Assembly: GCF_003345355.1 (NCBI RefSeq)
Contig: NZ_QQNB01000003.1
Location: 372,001-436,000, forward strand
Direction: 5' to 3'
Source of the DNA: Sphingomonas aracearum
GTDB lineage: Bacteria; Pseudomonadota; Alphaproteobacteria; Sphingomonadales; Sphingomonadaceae
Length of the DNA stretch: 64,000 nt
Shown: positions 34,521 to 42,874 of the stretch, in pieces
How positions within the stretch are numbered: the stretch's first letter is position 1
How the letters are laid out: every line of letters begins with the position of its first letter
The notes under the pieces: generated by a model
What the model was told of the DNA's origin: nothing
The model's database searches: none
Seen by the model: only the letters and a program-made list of their open reading frames with translations
Program-made: the position numbers and the translations under genes

Positions 34521-36245
34521 ATGACCCGCTTTCTCGCCCTGTCGCTCGCTCTTCTCGCCTCTGCCTGCGCCACCGTGCCGCCCGTCCATCAGGCGGGGGC
34601 GCCGGTGGAGGTGGGGATCGTCGCGATAAACGATTTCCACGGCAATCTCGAGCCGCCGCACAAGTCGGTGCCGCTCGGGCGGCCCGGGGCGAGCACACAG
34701 GTGCCCGCGGGCGGCGCGGCCTATCTGGCGAGCGCGGTGGCGCAGACCCGTCGCGGGCAGGCGCACAGCATCGTGGTGTCGGCCGGCGACATGGTCGGCG
34801 CCTCGCCGCTCACCTCCTCCCTGTTCCTCGACGAGCCTTCGGTGCTGGCGCTCAACGCCATGGGGCTGGAGCTCGGCGCGGTCGGCAACCATGAATTCGA
34901 TCGCGGGCAGGGGGAGCTGTTCCGGCTGGCCAAAGGCGGATGCGAGAAGTTCACCCTGCGCGAGCCTTGCCAGGTGGACCGGCCGTTCCCCGGCGCGCGC
35001 TTCGGCATGCTGGCGGCGAACGTCCGGCGCGCGGACGGCAGCACCTTGTTCCCCGGCACGGCGCTGAAGCGGTTCGGCGCGGTCACCATCGGCTTTATCG
35101 GCGAAACGCTGAAAAGCGCGCCGGACATCGTCTCGGCGCAGAATATCGAGGGGCTACGGTTCGAGGACGAGGCCGACACCGCCAGCGCCGCCGCGGCCGA
35201 GCTGCGCCGGCAGGGCGCCGACGCCGTGGTGCTGCTGATCCACCAGGGGCTGCAGCTGGCGCCCGATTATACCGGCGAGGGGTGCGCCGGGCTGAGCGGC
35301 AGCCTGATGCCGATCCTGGCGAAACTGGACGGCGTGGACCTGGTCGTCTCCGGCCACAGCCACAACCGCTACATCTGCGACTATCGCGAGATCGATGCCG
35401 CCCGCCCGTTTCTCGTCACCAGCGCGGAGGCGTTCGGCACCTTGCTGACGGACATCCGGCTGACGATCGATCCCGTCGCACACCGCGTGGTCGCGCGCAC
35501 CGCCAGGAACGTGATCGTGCAGGGCGAGGCGTTCACCGGGGCGAGCGGGGCGGTGCCGCTGACCGAGGCCGCGCCGCGCTTTGCCGCCGATCCGGCGGTC
35601 GGCGCGATCGTCGCGCGCTATGCCGCGGCGGCGCGAACCCAGGTGGAGCGGAGGGTAGGCACGCTGACCGGCCCCGCCCTGCGCGCCGAACGGGGCGAGC
35701 AGGAAGCGCCGCTGAACAACCTCATCGCCGACGCGCAGGTGGCGGCGATCCCCGGCGGGGAGATCGGCTTCATGAACTCGGGCGGCGTGCGCACCGATCT
35801 GCTGCCGGCCCCGGACGGGCAGGTGACCTATGGCCAGATCTATGCCGTGCAGCCGTTCGGCAACGTGCTGGAGGCACGCGCGGTGACCGGGCGGCAGTTG
35901 CTCGCGCTGCTCGAACAGCAGGTGCGTGACGGGCGCGACACGCCCAACCTGCTCGCTCCGTCGTCGGCGCTGCGCTACACGCTGGACCTGCGCGCGCCAG
36001 TCGGCCAGCGGGTGCGCGATGCGACCGTGAACGGCAAGCCGCTGGATCCGGCGCGCACCTACCGGGTGGTGGTCAGCAACTTCGTGGCGCAGGGCGGCGA
36101 CGGCTTCACCGGCTTGCGCGACGCAGCCGTGGTGGCGCGCGGCGGGACCGATCTGGAAGCGCTGGAAGCCTATCTGCGCGCGCACCCGCGGCTGAGCCCG
36201 CCGGCGGCGAACCGGGTGACGGTGAAGGGACTGCCGGCACGCTGA
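34521..36245 (+). CDS. Bifunctional metallophosphatase/5'-nucleotidase lipoprotein
   Basis: A 574-residue periplasmic or outer-membrane lipoprotein (MTRFLALSLALLASAC, Cys16) of the UshA/NT5E family. The N-terminal metallophosphatase has NDFHGNLEP, GDMVGASPL, GNHEFDRG and SGHSHN; the C-terminal domain (about 370-560) has ERGEQEAPLNNLIADA and NSGGVRTDL plus FVAQGGDGFTGL. It hydrolyses extracellular nucleotides or UDP-sugars for salvage. The last 140 bases overlap a reverse-strand reading frame from the imuB-like gene. Confidence 0.95.
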   Translation: MTRFLALSLALLASACATVPPVHQAGAPVEVGIVAINDFHGNLEPPHKSVPLGRPGASTQVPAGGAAYLASAVAQTRRGQAHSIVVSAGDMVGASPLTSSLFLDEPSVLALNAMGLELGAVGNHEFDRGQGELFRLAKGGCEKFTLREPCQVDRPFPGARFGMLAANVRRADGSTLFPGTALKRFGAVTIGFIGETLKSAPDIVSAQNIEGLRFEDEADTASAAAAELRRQGADAVVLLIHQGLQLAPDYTGEGCAGLSGSLMPILAKLDGVDLVVSGHSHNRYICDYREIDAARPFLVTSAEAFGTLLTDIRLTIDPVAHRVVARTARNVIVQGEAFTGASGAVPLTEAAPRFAADPAVGAIVARYAAAARTQVERRVGTLTGPALRAERGEQEAPLNNLIADAQVAAIPGGEIGFMNSGGVRTDLLPAPDGQVTYGQIYAVQPFGNVLEARAVTGRQLLALLEQQVRDGRDTPNLLAPSSALRYTLDLRAPVGQRVRDATVNGKPLDPARTYRVVVSNFVAQGGDGFTGLRDAAVVARGGTDLEALEAYLRAHPRLSPPAANRVTVKGLPAR

Positions 36246-37395
36246 CGAGCCGGGCCGGCGGGGACGGCGGCGGCGGGGCGAGGGTGAGCTCAAATTCGGG
36301 CTGGGCAGGCCCGGTGGTCCGTCCCTTCGCCTGACGGGCGGGCCGGGGGCGCGGGACGGCGGCGGTTTCGCCGCCTTCCAGCAGCAACTGGGTGGGCGCG
36401 AGCGGCACCAGCTCGCCCGCGCCGAGCCGGACCAGGTCCGCCTCCGCCCACGCGGCAGGCTCTGCGGCAAGGCGGGGGGCGAACAGCAGGCGGATGGCTT
36501 CCGCATCGCCCACCGCCATGCTGCACTCGGCCGCCAACGCGAAGACCAGGCCGTCGCGGCGAAAGCAGCGCAAGGTGAACCGGCGGCTGCCGGCGACCCG
36601 GTCGGCAAGCGCGCCCTCCATGTCCGCAAAGGTGGCGGCGAGGTCGGGCGCGCCTCCGGCAGTAGCGCGCTCCACCTGCAAGGCCGGGACAGGGCGGCGC
36701 GGGGCGACCCGCGCGTCCGACCGGCCGAGCAGGCGCGCCAGCGGGTCGGCATGCGCGCGGGCGGCGGGGCCATCGGCAAGGTCGCCGATGCAGCGCAGGC
36801 CGGCGGCGCGCAAGGCGTCCTCCTCGTCCGGATCGAGCCCAAGCGCGGCGAGCGGCAGGCGGCGGATCGCGCCCGCTTCGTCGGCGGCGGGCACGGTCTG
36901 GAAGCGGGCAAGCGCTTCCGCGGCCTCGGGCGAGGCGCCGGCGGCGGCGCGCACGGTGAGGCCGAGGTGACCGAACCGCGCTTCCGCTTCCTGCGCCACG
37001 CTCGCCTCGTCGGCGCCCACGGGCAGGTGGAGGAGCAGCACGTCGCCGCCCCACAAGGCCACGCGCGTCGCATACCGCTCGCACCCGTCGGCGAGCCGCT
37101 CCAGCAGCGCCAGCTCGGCCGCGGCGTCGCGCGGCAGCAGCAGGAGGTCCGGCGCCCGGCGGCGCGCCTCCGTCGCGGACTGGCCGGCGCAGACGCCCAG
37201 CGCCGTTGCCGGCGGGCTTGCCGCCGTCACCTGTGCGCCGGCCCGGCGCTGTTCCATCACCGCGAACACGCCGCCGGCCGGCACCAGGCCGTCCACCGTC
37301 GGGCGCTCGCCCGTCAGGCACGGAAACACGATCGCGAGGAAGCGCCCGGATGGACCGTCGTGCCGGTGGCCGGCGGGAGAGGAAGACTCGGACAT
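36106..37395 (-). CDS. imuB: ImuB-like Y-family polymerase homologue, orphan and C-terminally altered
   Basis: A 429-residue ImuB/DinB-like protein. The opening FLAIVFPCLTGERP, the middle TALGVCAGQSATEARRRAPDL and LLERLADGCERYATRVAL, and the LPLAALGLDPDEEDALRAAGLRCIGDLA helix-hairpin region match ImuB, a catalytically dead Y-family protein that bridges the beta clamp and DnaE2 in mutagenic repair. The usual C-terminal ~100 residues are missing, replaced by a Pro/Arg-rich tail that runs into the opposite-strand nucleotidase gene. No imuA or dnaE2 lies beside it. An SOS box begins 8 bases upstream of the ATG. It may be a remnant. Confidence 0.75.
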   Translation of the reverse strand: MSESSSPAGHRHDGPSGRFLAIVFPCLTGERPTVDGLVPAGGVFAVMEQRRAGAQVTAASPPATALGVCAGQSATEARRRAPDLLLLPRDAAAELALLERLADGCERYATRVALWGGDVLLLHLPVGADEASVAQEAEARFGHLGLTVRAAAGASPEAAEALARFQTVPAADEAGAIRRLPLAALGLDPDEEDALRAAGLRCIGDLADGPAARAHADPLARLLGRSDARVAPRRPVPALQVERATAGGAPDLAATFADMEGALADRVAGSRRFTLRCFRRDGLVFALAAECSMAVGDAEAIRLLFAPRLAAEPAAWAEADLVRLGAGELVPLAPTQLLLEGGETAAVPRPRPARQAKGRTTGPAQPEFELTLAPPPPSPPARLVSVPAVPSPSPGSPPAGSAAGARADRLPALPDRSRRAPPRLRRASR

Positions 37396-37402
37396 GGCGA
37401 TG

Positions 37403-37417
37403 GGTTCTTGCTATGTT
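37403..37417 (-). promoter_or_regulatory. LexA (SOS) box of the alphaproteobacterial type
   Basis: GTTC-TTGCTAT-GTTC is an exact match to the alphaproteobacterial LexA site GTTC-N7-GTTC (GAAC-N7-GAAC on the minus strand). It lies 8 bases before the ATG of the imuB-like gene, as expected for an SOS-induced imu cassette promoter. It is the only such site noticed in the intergenic DNA of the window. Confidence 0.75.
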
Positions 37418-37623
37418 CGCGTTTCCGCTGCCGAACAAGCGAAGTCAAGCGACCGAGGAGCGCCGAACCCCGCAATCTCCTGCGCACAAGCCAGGCGCGA
37501 CGCTATTCTTCCTCCGGGTACGCCGCCGATCGCTGTGTGGAGGGTGATCCAACAGCGCTGTTGCCGTTTTCCGAAGTGGCGGTATGGTCCCGCCCACCAC
37601 GACGGCGGCATCGGGACGCAAGC

Positions 37624-38775
37624 ATGACGATCAAGCGCAAGGCGGCGATTGCCGGAGTGTTCGAGCATCCCACCCGGCTTGCCCCCGACAAGTCCACGCC
37701 GCAGCTCCATGCCGAATGCGCCGCCGGCGCCCTGGCGGATGCGGGGCTGAGCAAGGACGACGTGGACGGCTATTTCTGCGCCGGCGATGCGCCCGGCTTC
37801 GGCCCGCTCTCCATGGTCGATTACATGGGGCTGCGCCCGCGCCACGTCGATTCGACGGAGACGGGCGGCTCGTCCTACATCCTCCACGTCGCCCATGCGG
37901 CGGAGGCGATCGCGCTGGGCAAGTGCCGGGTGGCGCTCATCACGCTGGCCGGGCGGCCGCGATCGGAGGCGATGAACCGTTCTCTCGGCCATGCGCCGGA
38001 GGCGGGGTTCGACGGCTGGGTCGGCGTCACCAACCACAACAGCTACGGCATGGTCGCCGCGCGGCACATGCACGAGTTCGGCACCACCTCCGAACAGCTC
38101 GCCTGGATCAAGGTCGCCGCCTCCACCCATGCGCAACATAACGAGCATGCGATGCTGCGCGACGTGGTGAGCATGGAGGACGTGCTGTCCTCACCGATGA
38201 TTTCCGATCCGCTGCACCGGCTGGACTGCTGCGTGGTGTCGGACGGGGGCGGCGCGATCATCGTGGCCGCGCCGGAAGTGGCGCGCGAGCTGGGTCGCCC
38301 GATCGTCAACGTGCTGGGCGCGGGCGAGGCGCCGAAGGGGCAGGCAGGCGGCAAGGTGGACCTGACGTATAGCGGCGCGGCGTGGTCCGGCCCGGCCGCC
38401 TTTGCCGAGGCGGGCGTGACGCCGCAGGACATGAAATACGCCTCGATCTACGACAGCTTCACCATCACCGTGCTGATGCAGCTGGAGGATCTGGGCTTTT
38501 GCAGGAAGGGCGAGGGCGGGCGCTTCGTGGCCGACGGCAACCTCATCTCCGGCGTGGGCAAGCTGCCGTTCAACACCGATGGCGGCGGGCTGTGCAACAA
38601 CCACCCGATGCATCGCGGCGGCATCACCAAGGTGATCGAGGCGGTGCGCCAGCTGCGCGGGGAAGCGCATCCCAAGGTGCAGGTGCCGAATTGCGACCTT
38701 GCCGTGGCGACCGGGATCGGCGGGTCGCTGGGCGTGCGGCACGGCGCCGCCACCCTCGTGATGGAGCGTGTGTGA
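37624..38775 (+). CDS. Thiolase-like (SCP2/Ltp2-type) protein without the thiolase Cys
   Basis: A 383-residue thiolase-fold protein. The segment where true thiolases carry the nucleophilic Cys reads STETGGSSYILHVAHAA, with Ser instead. The C-terminus keeps DGGGLCNNHPMHRGGI and the glycine-rich end GIGGSLGVRHGAATLV. This combination, together with a DUF35 partner overlapping by one base, resembles Ltp2-DUF35 retro-aldolases of steroid side-chain degradation rather than acetyl-CoA acetyltransferases. Substrate unknown; assignment beyond the family is inference. Confidence 0.85.
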   Translation: MTIKRKAAIAGVFEHPTRLAPDKSTPQLHAECAAGALADAGLSKDDVDGYFCAGDAPGFGPLSMVDYMGLRPRHVDSTETGGSSYILHVAHAAEAIALGKCRVALITLAGRPRSEAMNRSLGHAPEAGFDGWVGVTNHNSYGMVAARHMHEFGTTSEQLAWIKVAASTHAQHNEHAMLRDVVSMEDVLSSPMISDPLHRLDCCVVSDGGGAIIVAAPEVARELGRPIVNVLGAGEAPKGQAGGKVDLTYSGAAWSGPAAFAEAGVTPQDMKYASIYDSFTITVLMQLEDLGFCRKGEGGRFVADGNLISGVGKLPFNTDGGGLCNNHPMHRGGITKVIEAVRQLRGEAHPKVQVPNCDLAVATGIGGSLGVRHGAATLVMERV

Positions 38776-39179
38776 TGACCGGACCTGCCAACGACACCCG
38801 CACGCTTGCCCCGCCGGCGGTGAACCCGGAAACGCAGGCCTTCTGGGATGCCGCGGCCGAAGGACGGTTGCTGCTGAAGCATTGCCTGGCCTGCGGAGAG
38901 ACGCATTATTATCCGCGCAGCCTGTGCCCGTTCTGCTTTTCGGATCGCACCGAATGGCGGGAAGCGGCAGGCACCGGCGAGATCTACACGGTGTCGGTGA
39001 TGCGGCGCGGGGCGGGGGCGCCGTATGCGGTGGCCTATGTCACGCTGGACGAGGGGCCGCGCATGCTGACCAACCTGCGCGGCGACCTCGACGCGTTCCG
39101 CATCGGCGACCGGGTGCGCGTGTCGTTCGAGGCGACGGACGGCGGGCCGACGGTGCCGATGTTCAGGGCTGCGGGGTAA
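38775..39179 (+). CDS. DUF35 OB-fold protein with zinc ribbon
   Basis: A 134-residue acyl-CoA-binding DUF35 protein. An N-terminal helix (PETQAFWDAAAEGRLLLKHC) leads to a rubredoxin-like zinc ribbon, CLACGETHYYPRSLCPFC, then an OB fold (GTGEIYTVSVMRRG...YAVAYVTLDEGPRMLTNL). DUF35 proteins form complexes with thiolase-like enzymes and lyases acting on CoA esters. It is coupled to the upstream thiolase-like gene (TGATG) and its 3' end overlaps the convergent transporter by 17 bases. Confidence 0.92.
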   Translation: MTGPANDTRTLAPPAVNPETQAFWDAAAEGRLLLKHCLACGETHYYPRSLCPFCFSDRTEWREAAGTGEIYTVSVMRRGAGAPYAVAYVTLDEGPRMLTNLRGDLDAFRIGDRVRVSFEATDGGPTVPMFRAAG

Positions 39180-40143
39180 GCGCCTCCGCCTCTGCCTGCG
39201 CCGCGTAGCGCCGGGCGAGGATCGTGCACACGAACAATTGCGCCTGGTGGTAGAGCATCACCGGCAGCATGATGAGGCCGAGGCTCGGGCTCTGGCCGAA
39301 CAGGATCGCGGCCATCGGCGCGCCGTTGGCGAGGCTCTTCTTGGAGCCGCAGAAGACGGCTGCGACCTCGTCCGGCAGGGAGAAGCCGAGCAGGCGCGCG
39401 GCGAGCCGGGTGAGCGCCAGCACGACGAACAGCAAGGCGAGCACCGTGACCAGCACGCCGGCGAGGACCAGCGGATCGGTGCGCGTCCAGACGCCGGCGG
39501 CGGTCGATTCGCTGAACGCACCGAATACGATCAGCAGGATGACCAGGCGGTCGATGCGGCTCGTCCACGCCTTGTTGCGGGTGATGAACCCGCCGATCCA
39601 CGCCCGCGCGACCTGCCCGAGCACGAACGGCAGCAGCAGCGTGCGCGCGATGTCCAGCATGGCGGGCAGCAGCGCCATGTGCCCGTGCGCATCGGCGACC
39701 AGCGCGACGAGGGCAGGCGTCACCACCATGCCGATCAGCCCGGACAAGGTCGCATCGAAGATCGCGCCCGCCACGTTGCCGCGCCCCAGAGCGGTCATCG
39801 CGACCGACGAGGAGATGGTGGAGGGCAGCGCGCAGAGGTAGAAGATGCCGGTGCGCACCTCGAAGCTGGCGACCGGCTCGGCCAGGCGGAACAGCAGAAA
39901 GCCGATTGCGGGAAAGAGCACGAACGTGCTGCCATGGACGAGCAGGTGCAGCCGCCAGTTCGCCGCGCCCGCCTTCAGCGCCGCCGGGGCCAGCGCGGCG
40001 CCATGAAGGAAGAACACGAAGCCGATGCCGATCGCGGTGACGAGGCCGAGGTGCAGCGGGCCGTTCGCCGTGCCGAGCTGGGGGAAAAGGAGCGCCAGCG
40101 CCACCGCGCCCAGCATGCCCAGGAGAAAGCCGTCGATCTTCAT
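39163..40143 (-). CDS. SBF-like (bile acid:sodium symporter family) transporter
   Basis: A 326-residue membrane protein with about ten helices, of the SBF-like/YfeH group (PF13593). Landmarks are GPLHLGLVTAIGIGFVFFLHGAAL, the crossover YLCALPSTISSSVAMTALGRGN, and FCGSKKSLANGAPMAAILF. Family members move organic anions or small molecules with Na+ or H+; substrate is not known. The ATG at 40143 begins MKIDGFLLGMLG; an upstream in-frame ATG (40191) adds non-homologous residues. Confidence 0.92.
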   Translation of the reverse strand: MKIDGFLLGMLGAVALALLFPQLGTANGPLHLGLVTAIGIGFVFFLHGAALAPAALKAGAANWRLHLLVHGSTFVLFPAIGFLLFRLAEPVASFEVRTGIFYLCALPSTISSSVAMTALGRGNVAGAIFDATLSGLIGMVVTPALVALVADAHGHMALLPAMLDIARTLLLPFVLGQVARAWIGGFITRNKAWTSRIDRLVILLIVFGAFSESTAAGVWTRTDPLVLAGVLVTVLALLFVVLALTRLAARLLGFSLPDEVAAVFCGSKKSLANGAPMAAILFGQSPSLGLIMLPVMLYHQAQLFVCTILARRYAAQAEAEALTPQP

Positions 40144-40246
40144 GCCCCGCGGAGTAGGCGCAGAGCGCGGAGAAGGGAACCGGCCGCCCATTCCCCCGTG
40201 CCGGGGCTACTGCGCGGCGGGGCGAGGCACTCGCGGACAGGGGATC

Positions 40247-40278
40247 GGGTGAACCCCCGAACAGGTCCGGGGTGACGG
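40247..40278. repeat. Single REP-like unit
   Basis: GGGTGAACCCCCGAACAGGT... ending in CCGGGGTGACGGG is a lone half of the CGTCACCCCGG family. It precedes the M3 peptidase gene; the mirrored half is absent. Confidence 0.5.
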
Positions 40279-40322
40279 GGAGACCTTCGACAGAGGTTGC
40301 ACTCGGCCGCTCGCCGTCCGAG

Positions 40323-42371
40323 ATGGGGGCGATGGATAGCCAGACCCTGCTCGACCCGCTTGCCCTGCCGGCCTTTTCCCAGATCACGCCCGAGTCGATC
40401 GGGCCGGCGATCGACCTTGCCATCGCCGATCACGAAGCCGCCGTCGCCGCGGTGGTGCGGGACCGTCCGACCGACTTTGCGGGCGCCTGGCTGCCGCTGG
40501 AGCGGGCGGAGAACGCACTGGACGCGCTGTGGTCTGCGGTGTCGCATCTCCACGGCGTTGCCGACACGCCCGAGCTGCGCGCCGCCCATGCCGAGGCGCA
40601 GGAGAAGCTGGTCGCCAATTCGATCCGCGTGGCGCAGAACCGCGACCTGTACGAGGTCCTGACCGCCCTTTCGGCGACGCCTGCCTTTGCCGAGCTGCCG
40701 CTCGCCGACCGGGTGGCGGTGGAGCATGCGATCCGCGACTTCACCCTGTCCGGCGTGGCGCTGGAACCGGCGGCGCGCGAGCGTTTCGCGCAAGTGTCCA
40801 CCGAGTTGTCGGCGCTCGCGACCGAGTTCGCCAGCGCGGTGCTGGACGCGACGGACGGCTGGTCCGAGCATGTCACCGACACAGGCGTGCTTGCCGGCCT
40901 GTCCGACGCGGATCTCGCGATGATGGCCGATGCGGCTGCGGCGAAGGGCCTGGAGGGCTGGCTGGTCACGTTGCAGGCGCCCAGCGTGCAGGCGGTGCTG
41001 ACCTTTGCCGAGAACCGGAGCTTGCGCGCGCGGGTCTATGCCGCGTTCGGCACGCGCGCCTCCGATCAGGGGCCGGATGCGGGCAAGTTCGACAATAGCG
41101 ACCGGATCGCGCGCATCCTCTCGCTGCGGCAGGAAGCGGCGGGGCTGCTGGGCTTTGCCGATCCGGTGGAGCGGTCGCTGGCGACGAAGATGGCGCCCAA
41201 TGCCGGCGAAGTGCTCGCCTTCCTGCGCGATCTTGCCGCACGGGCCAAGCCGGCGGCGGAGCGCGACCTGGCCGACCTGCGCGCCTTTGCGGCGGACGAG
41301 CTGGGCATCGCCGACCTTCAGCCCTGGGATGTGGGGTTCGCTGCCAACCGCCTGCGCGAGGCGCGCCATGCGCTGGACGAGCAGGAAATCCGCGCGCATT
41401 TCCCGGTCGAGCGGGTGATCGAGGGCTGGCAGGCGCTGTTGAAGCGGCTGTTCGGCATCCGGCTGGAGCGGCGCGAGGACGTCGACCTCTACCATCCGGA
41501 CGCGGCCTATTACGACGTGTCGGACGAGGAAGGGCAGGTGATCGCCGGCCTGTTTCTCGATCTGCATGCCCGCGCCGGCAAGCGCGGGGGGGCGTGGATG
41601 GCGCAGGCGCGCTCGCGGTTGCAGGACGGCAACACGGTGGGCGTGCCGGTGGCGTTCCTTACCTGCAACTTCGCGCCGAAATCGGCCGACACTCCGTCGC
41701 TGCTGAGCCACAATGACGTGGTCACGCTGCTGCACGAGACGGGGCATTGCCTCCACCACCTGTTCACCCGCGTGAACCGCCCGAGCATCGCGGGCACCAG
41801 CGGCTTCGAATGGGACGCGATCGAGCTGCCGAGCCAGCTGATGGAAGACTTCGCCTGGGACGCGCAAGTGCTGACCGGCATGTCCGGCCACCACCGGACG
41901 GGCGCGCCGCTGCCGGCCGACCTGTTCGAGCGGATGCTGGGCGCGCGGCGGTTCCAGTCCGGGCTGTTCCTGGTGCGCCAGATCGAGTTCGCCTTGTTCG
42001 ACCTGCTGCTGCACCTCGGCACGCTGGGCCATGACCCGATGGAGGTGATCGAGGCGGTGCGCGACGAGGTGTCGGTGATCCGCCCGCCCGAATGGCATCG
42101 CTTCCCGCATGCCTTTTCGCACATCTTCGCCGGTGGCTATGCGGCGGGCTATTACAGTTACCTGTGGGCCGAGGTGCTGGCGGCGGACGGCTTCCGCCGC
42201 TTCGCCGAGGCGGGGCTGGTCGACCGCGCGACGGGCGACGGCTTCCGCGAGGAAGTGCTGAGCCGCGGCGCGACGCGGCCGGCGGCGGAGAGCTTCCGTG
42301 CCTTTCGCGGGCGCGATCCGGACCCGGCGGCGATGCTGGAGCGGCACGGCCTGGCGGACGCGGCGCGATGA
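40323..42371 (+). CDS. M3-family oligopeptidase (oligopeptidase A/Dcp type)
   Basis: A 682-residue cytoplasmic zinc metallopeptidase that degrades short peptides. The zinc site is LLHETGHCLHHLF (HExxH), with the second-shell FEWDAIELPSQLMEDFAW further on. The length and N-terminal helical region fit oligopeptidase A (PrlC). Two close ATGs (40323 and 40332) are possible; neither has a clear ribosome-binding site. The stop overlaps the asparaginase start (ATGA), suggesting a peptide and amino-acid catabolism operon. Confidence 0.95.
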   Translation: MGAMDSQTLLDPLALPAFSQITPESIGPAIDLAIADHEAAVAAVVRDRPTDFAGAWLPLERAENALDALWSAVSHLHGVADTPELRAAHAEAQEKLVANSIRVAQNRDLYEVLTALSATPAFAELPLADRVAVEHAIRDFTLSGVALEPAARERFAQVSTELSALATEFASAVLDATDGWSEHVTDTGVLAGLSDADLAMMADAAAAKGLEGWLVTLQAPSVQAVLTFAENRSLRARVYAAFGTRASDQGPDAGKFDNSDRIARILSLRQEAAGLLGFADPVERSLATKMAPNAGEVLAFLRDLAARAKPAAERDLADLRAFAADELGIADLQPWDVGFAANRLREARHALDEQEIRAHFPVERVIEGWQALLKRLFGIRLERREDVDLYHPDAAYYDVSDEEGQVIAGLFLDLHARAGKRGGAWMAQARSRLQDGNTVGVPVAFLTCNFAPKSADTPSLLSHNDVVTLLHETGHCLHHLFTRVNRPSIAGTSGFEWDAIELPSQLMEDFAWDAQVLTGMSGHHRTGAPLPADLFERMLGARRFQSGLFLVRQIEFALFDLLLHLGTLGHDPMEVIEAVRDEVSVIRPPEWHRFPHAFSHIFAGGYAAGYYSYLWAEVLAADGFRRFAEAGLVDRATGDGFREEVLSRGATRPAAESFRAFRGRDPDPAAMLERHGLADAAR

Positions 42372-42874
42372 CCGAGATGGCGAACGAGATCCTGCTGCTC
42401 ACCACCGGGGGCACGATCGACAAGCTCTATTTCGATGCGCTGAGCGAGTATCGGATCGGCGACAGCGTGGTCGGCCGGCTGCTGGCGACGGCACGGGTGG
42501 CGCAGCCGTTCCGCGTGGTCGAGCTGATGCGCAAGGACAGCCTGGAGCTGACCGACGAGGACCGGGCGGCGATCGTGCAGGCGGTGCGCGAGGCGCCGAA
42601 CGCCCGCATCGTCATCACCCACGGCACCGACACGATGGCCGACACCGCCCGCGCGATCGGCGGCATCGGCGCGGCCGAGAACAAGACGGTGGTGCTGGTC
42701 GGCGCGCTGGCGCCGGCGCGCTTCGCCGAAAGCGACGCGCCGTTCAATCTCGGCATGGCGGTCGCCGCGGTGCAGACGGCGGCGCCGGGCGTGTGGATCG
42801 CGATGAACGGCACGATCTTTCCCGGCGACAAGGTGCGCAAGAACCGCGCGGCCAACACGTTTGAGGCGGCATGA
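42368..42874 (+). CDS. Short asparaginase-domain protein
   Basis: A 168-residue protein covering only the N-terminal domain of type I/II L-asparaginase. Both catalytic threonine motifs are present: TTGGTIDK near residue 15 and [12 protein letters not shown] near 85. Full asparaginases have about 330 residues with a second domain that completes the active site across the dimer; here it is absent, with no downstream remnant. Single-domain forms recur in proteobacteria, so this may be natural. It overlaps both neighbours by four bases. Confidence 0.88.
   Translation: MTEMANEILLLTTGGTIDKLYFDALSEYRIGDSVVGRLLATARVAQPFRVVELMRKDSLELTDEDRAAIVQAVREAPNARIVITHGTDTMADTARAIGGIGAAENKTVVLVGALAPARFAESDAPFNLGMAVAAVQTAAPGVWIAMNGTIFPGDKVRKNRAANTFEAA

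Noticed and set aside
36106..36290. Genuine conserved ImuB C-terminus
   Set aside because: This part overlaps the end of the nucleotidase gene and reads as Pro/Ser/Arg-rich low complexity, unlike the ImuB C-terminal domain.
42368..42874. Frameshifted full-length asparaginase
   Set aside because: No asparaginase C-terminal domain occurs in any frame downstream; the next gene starts immediately with its own intact sequence.
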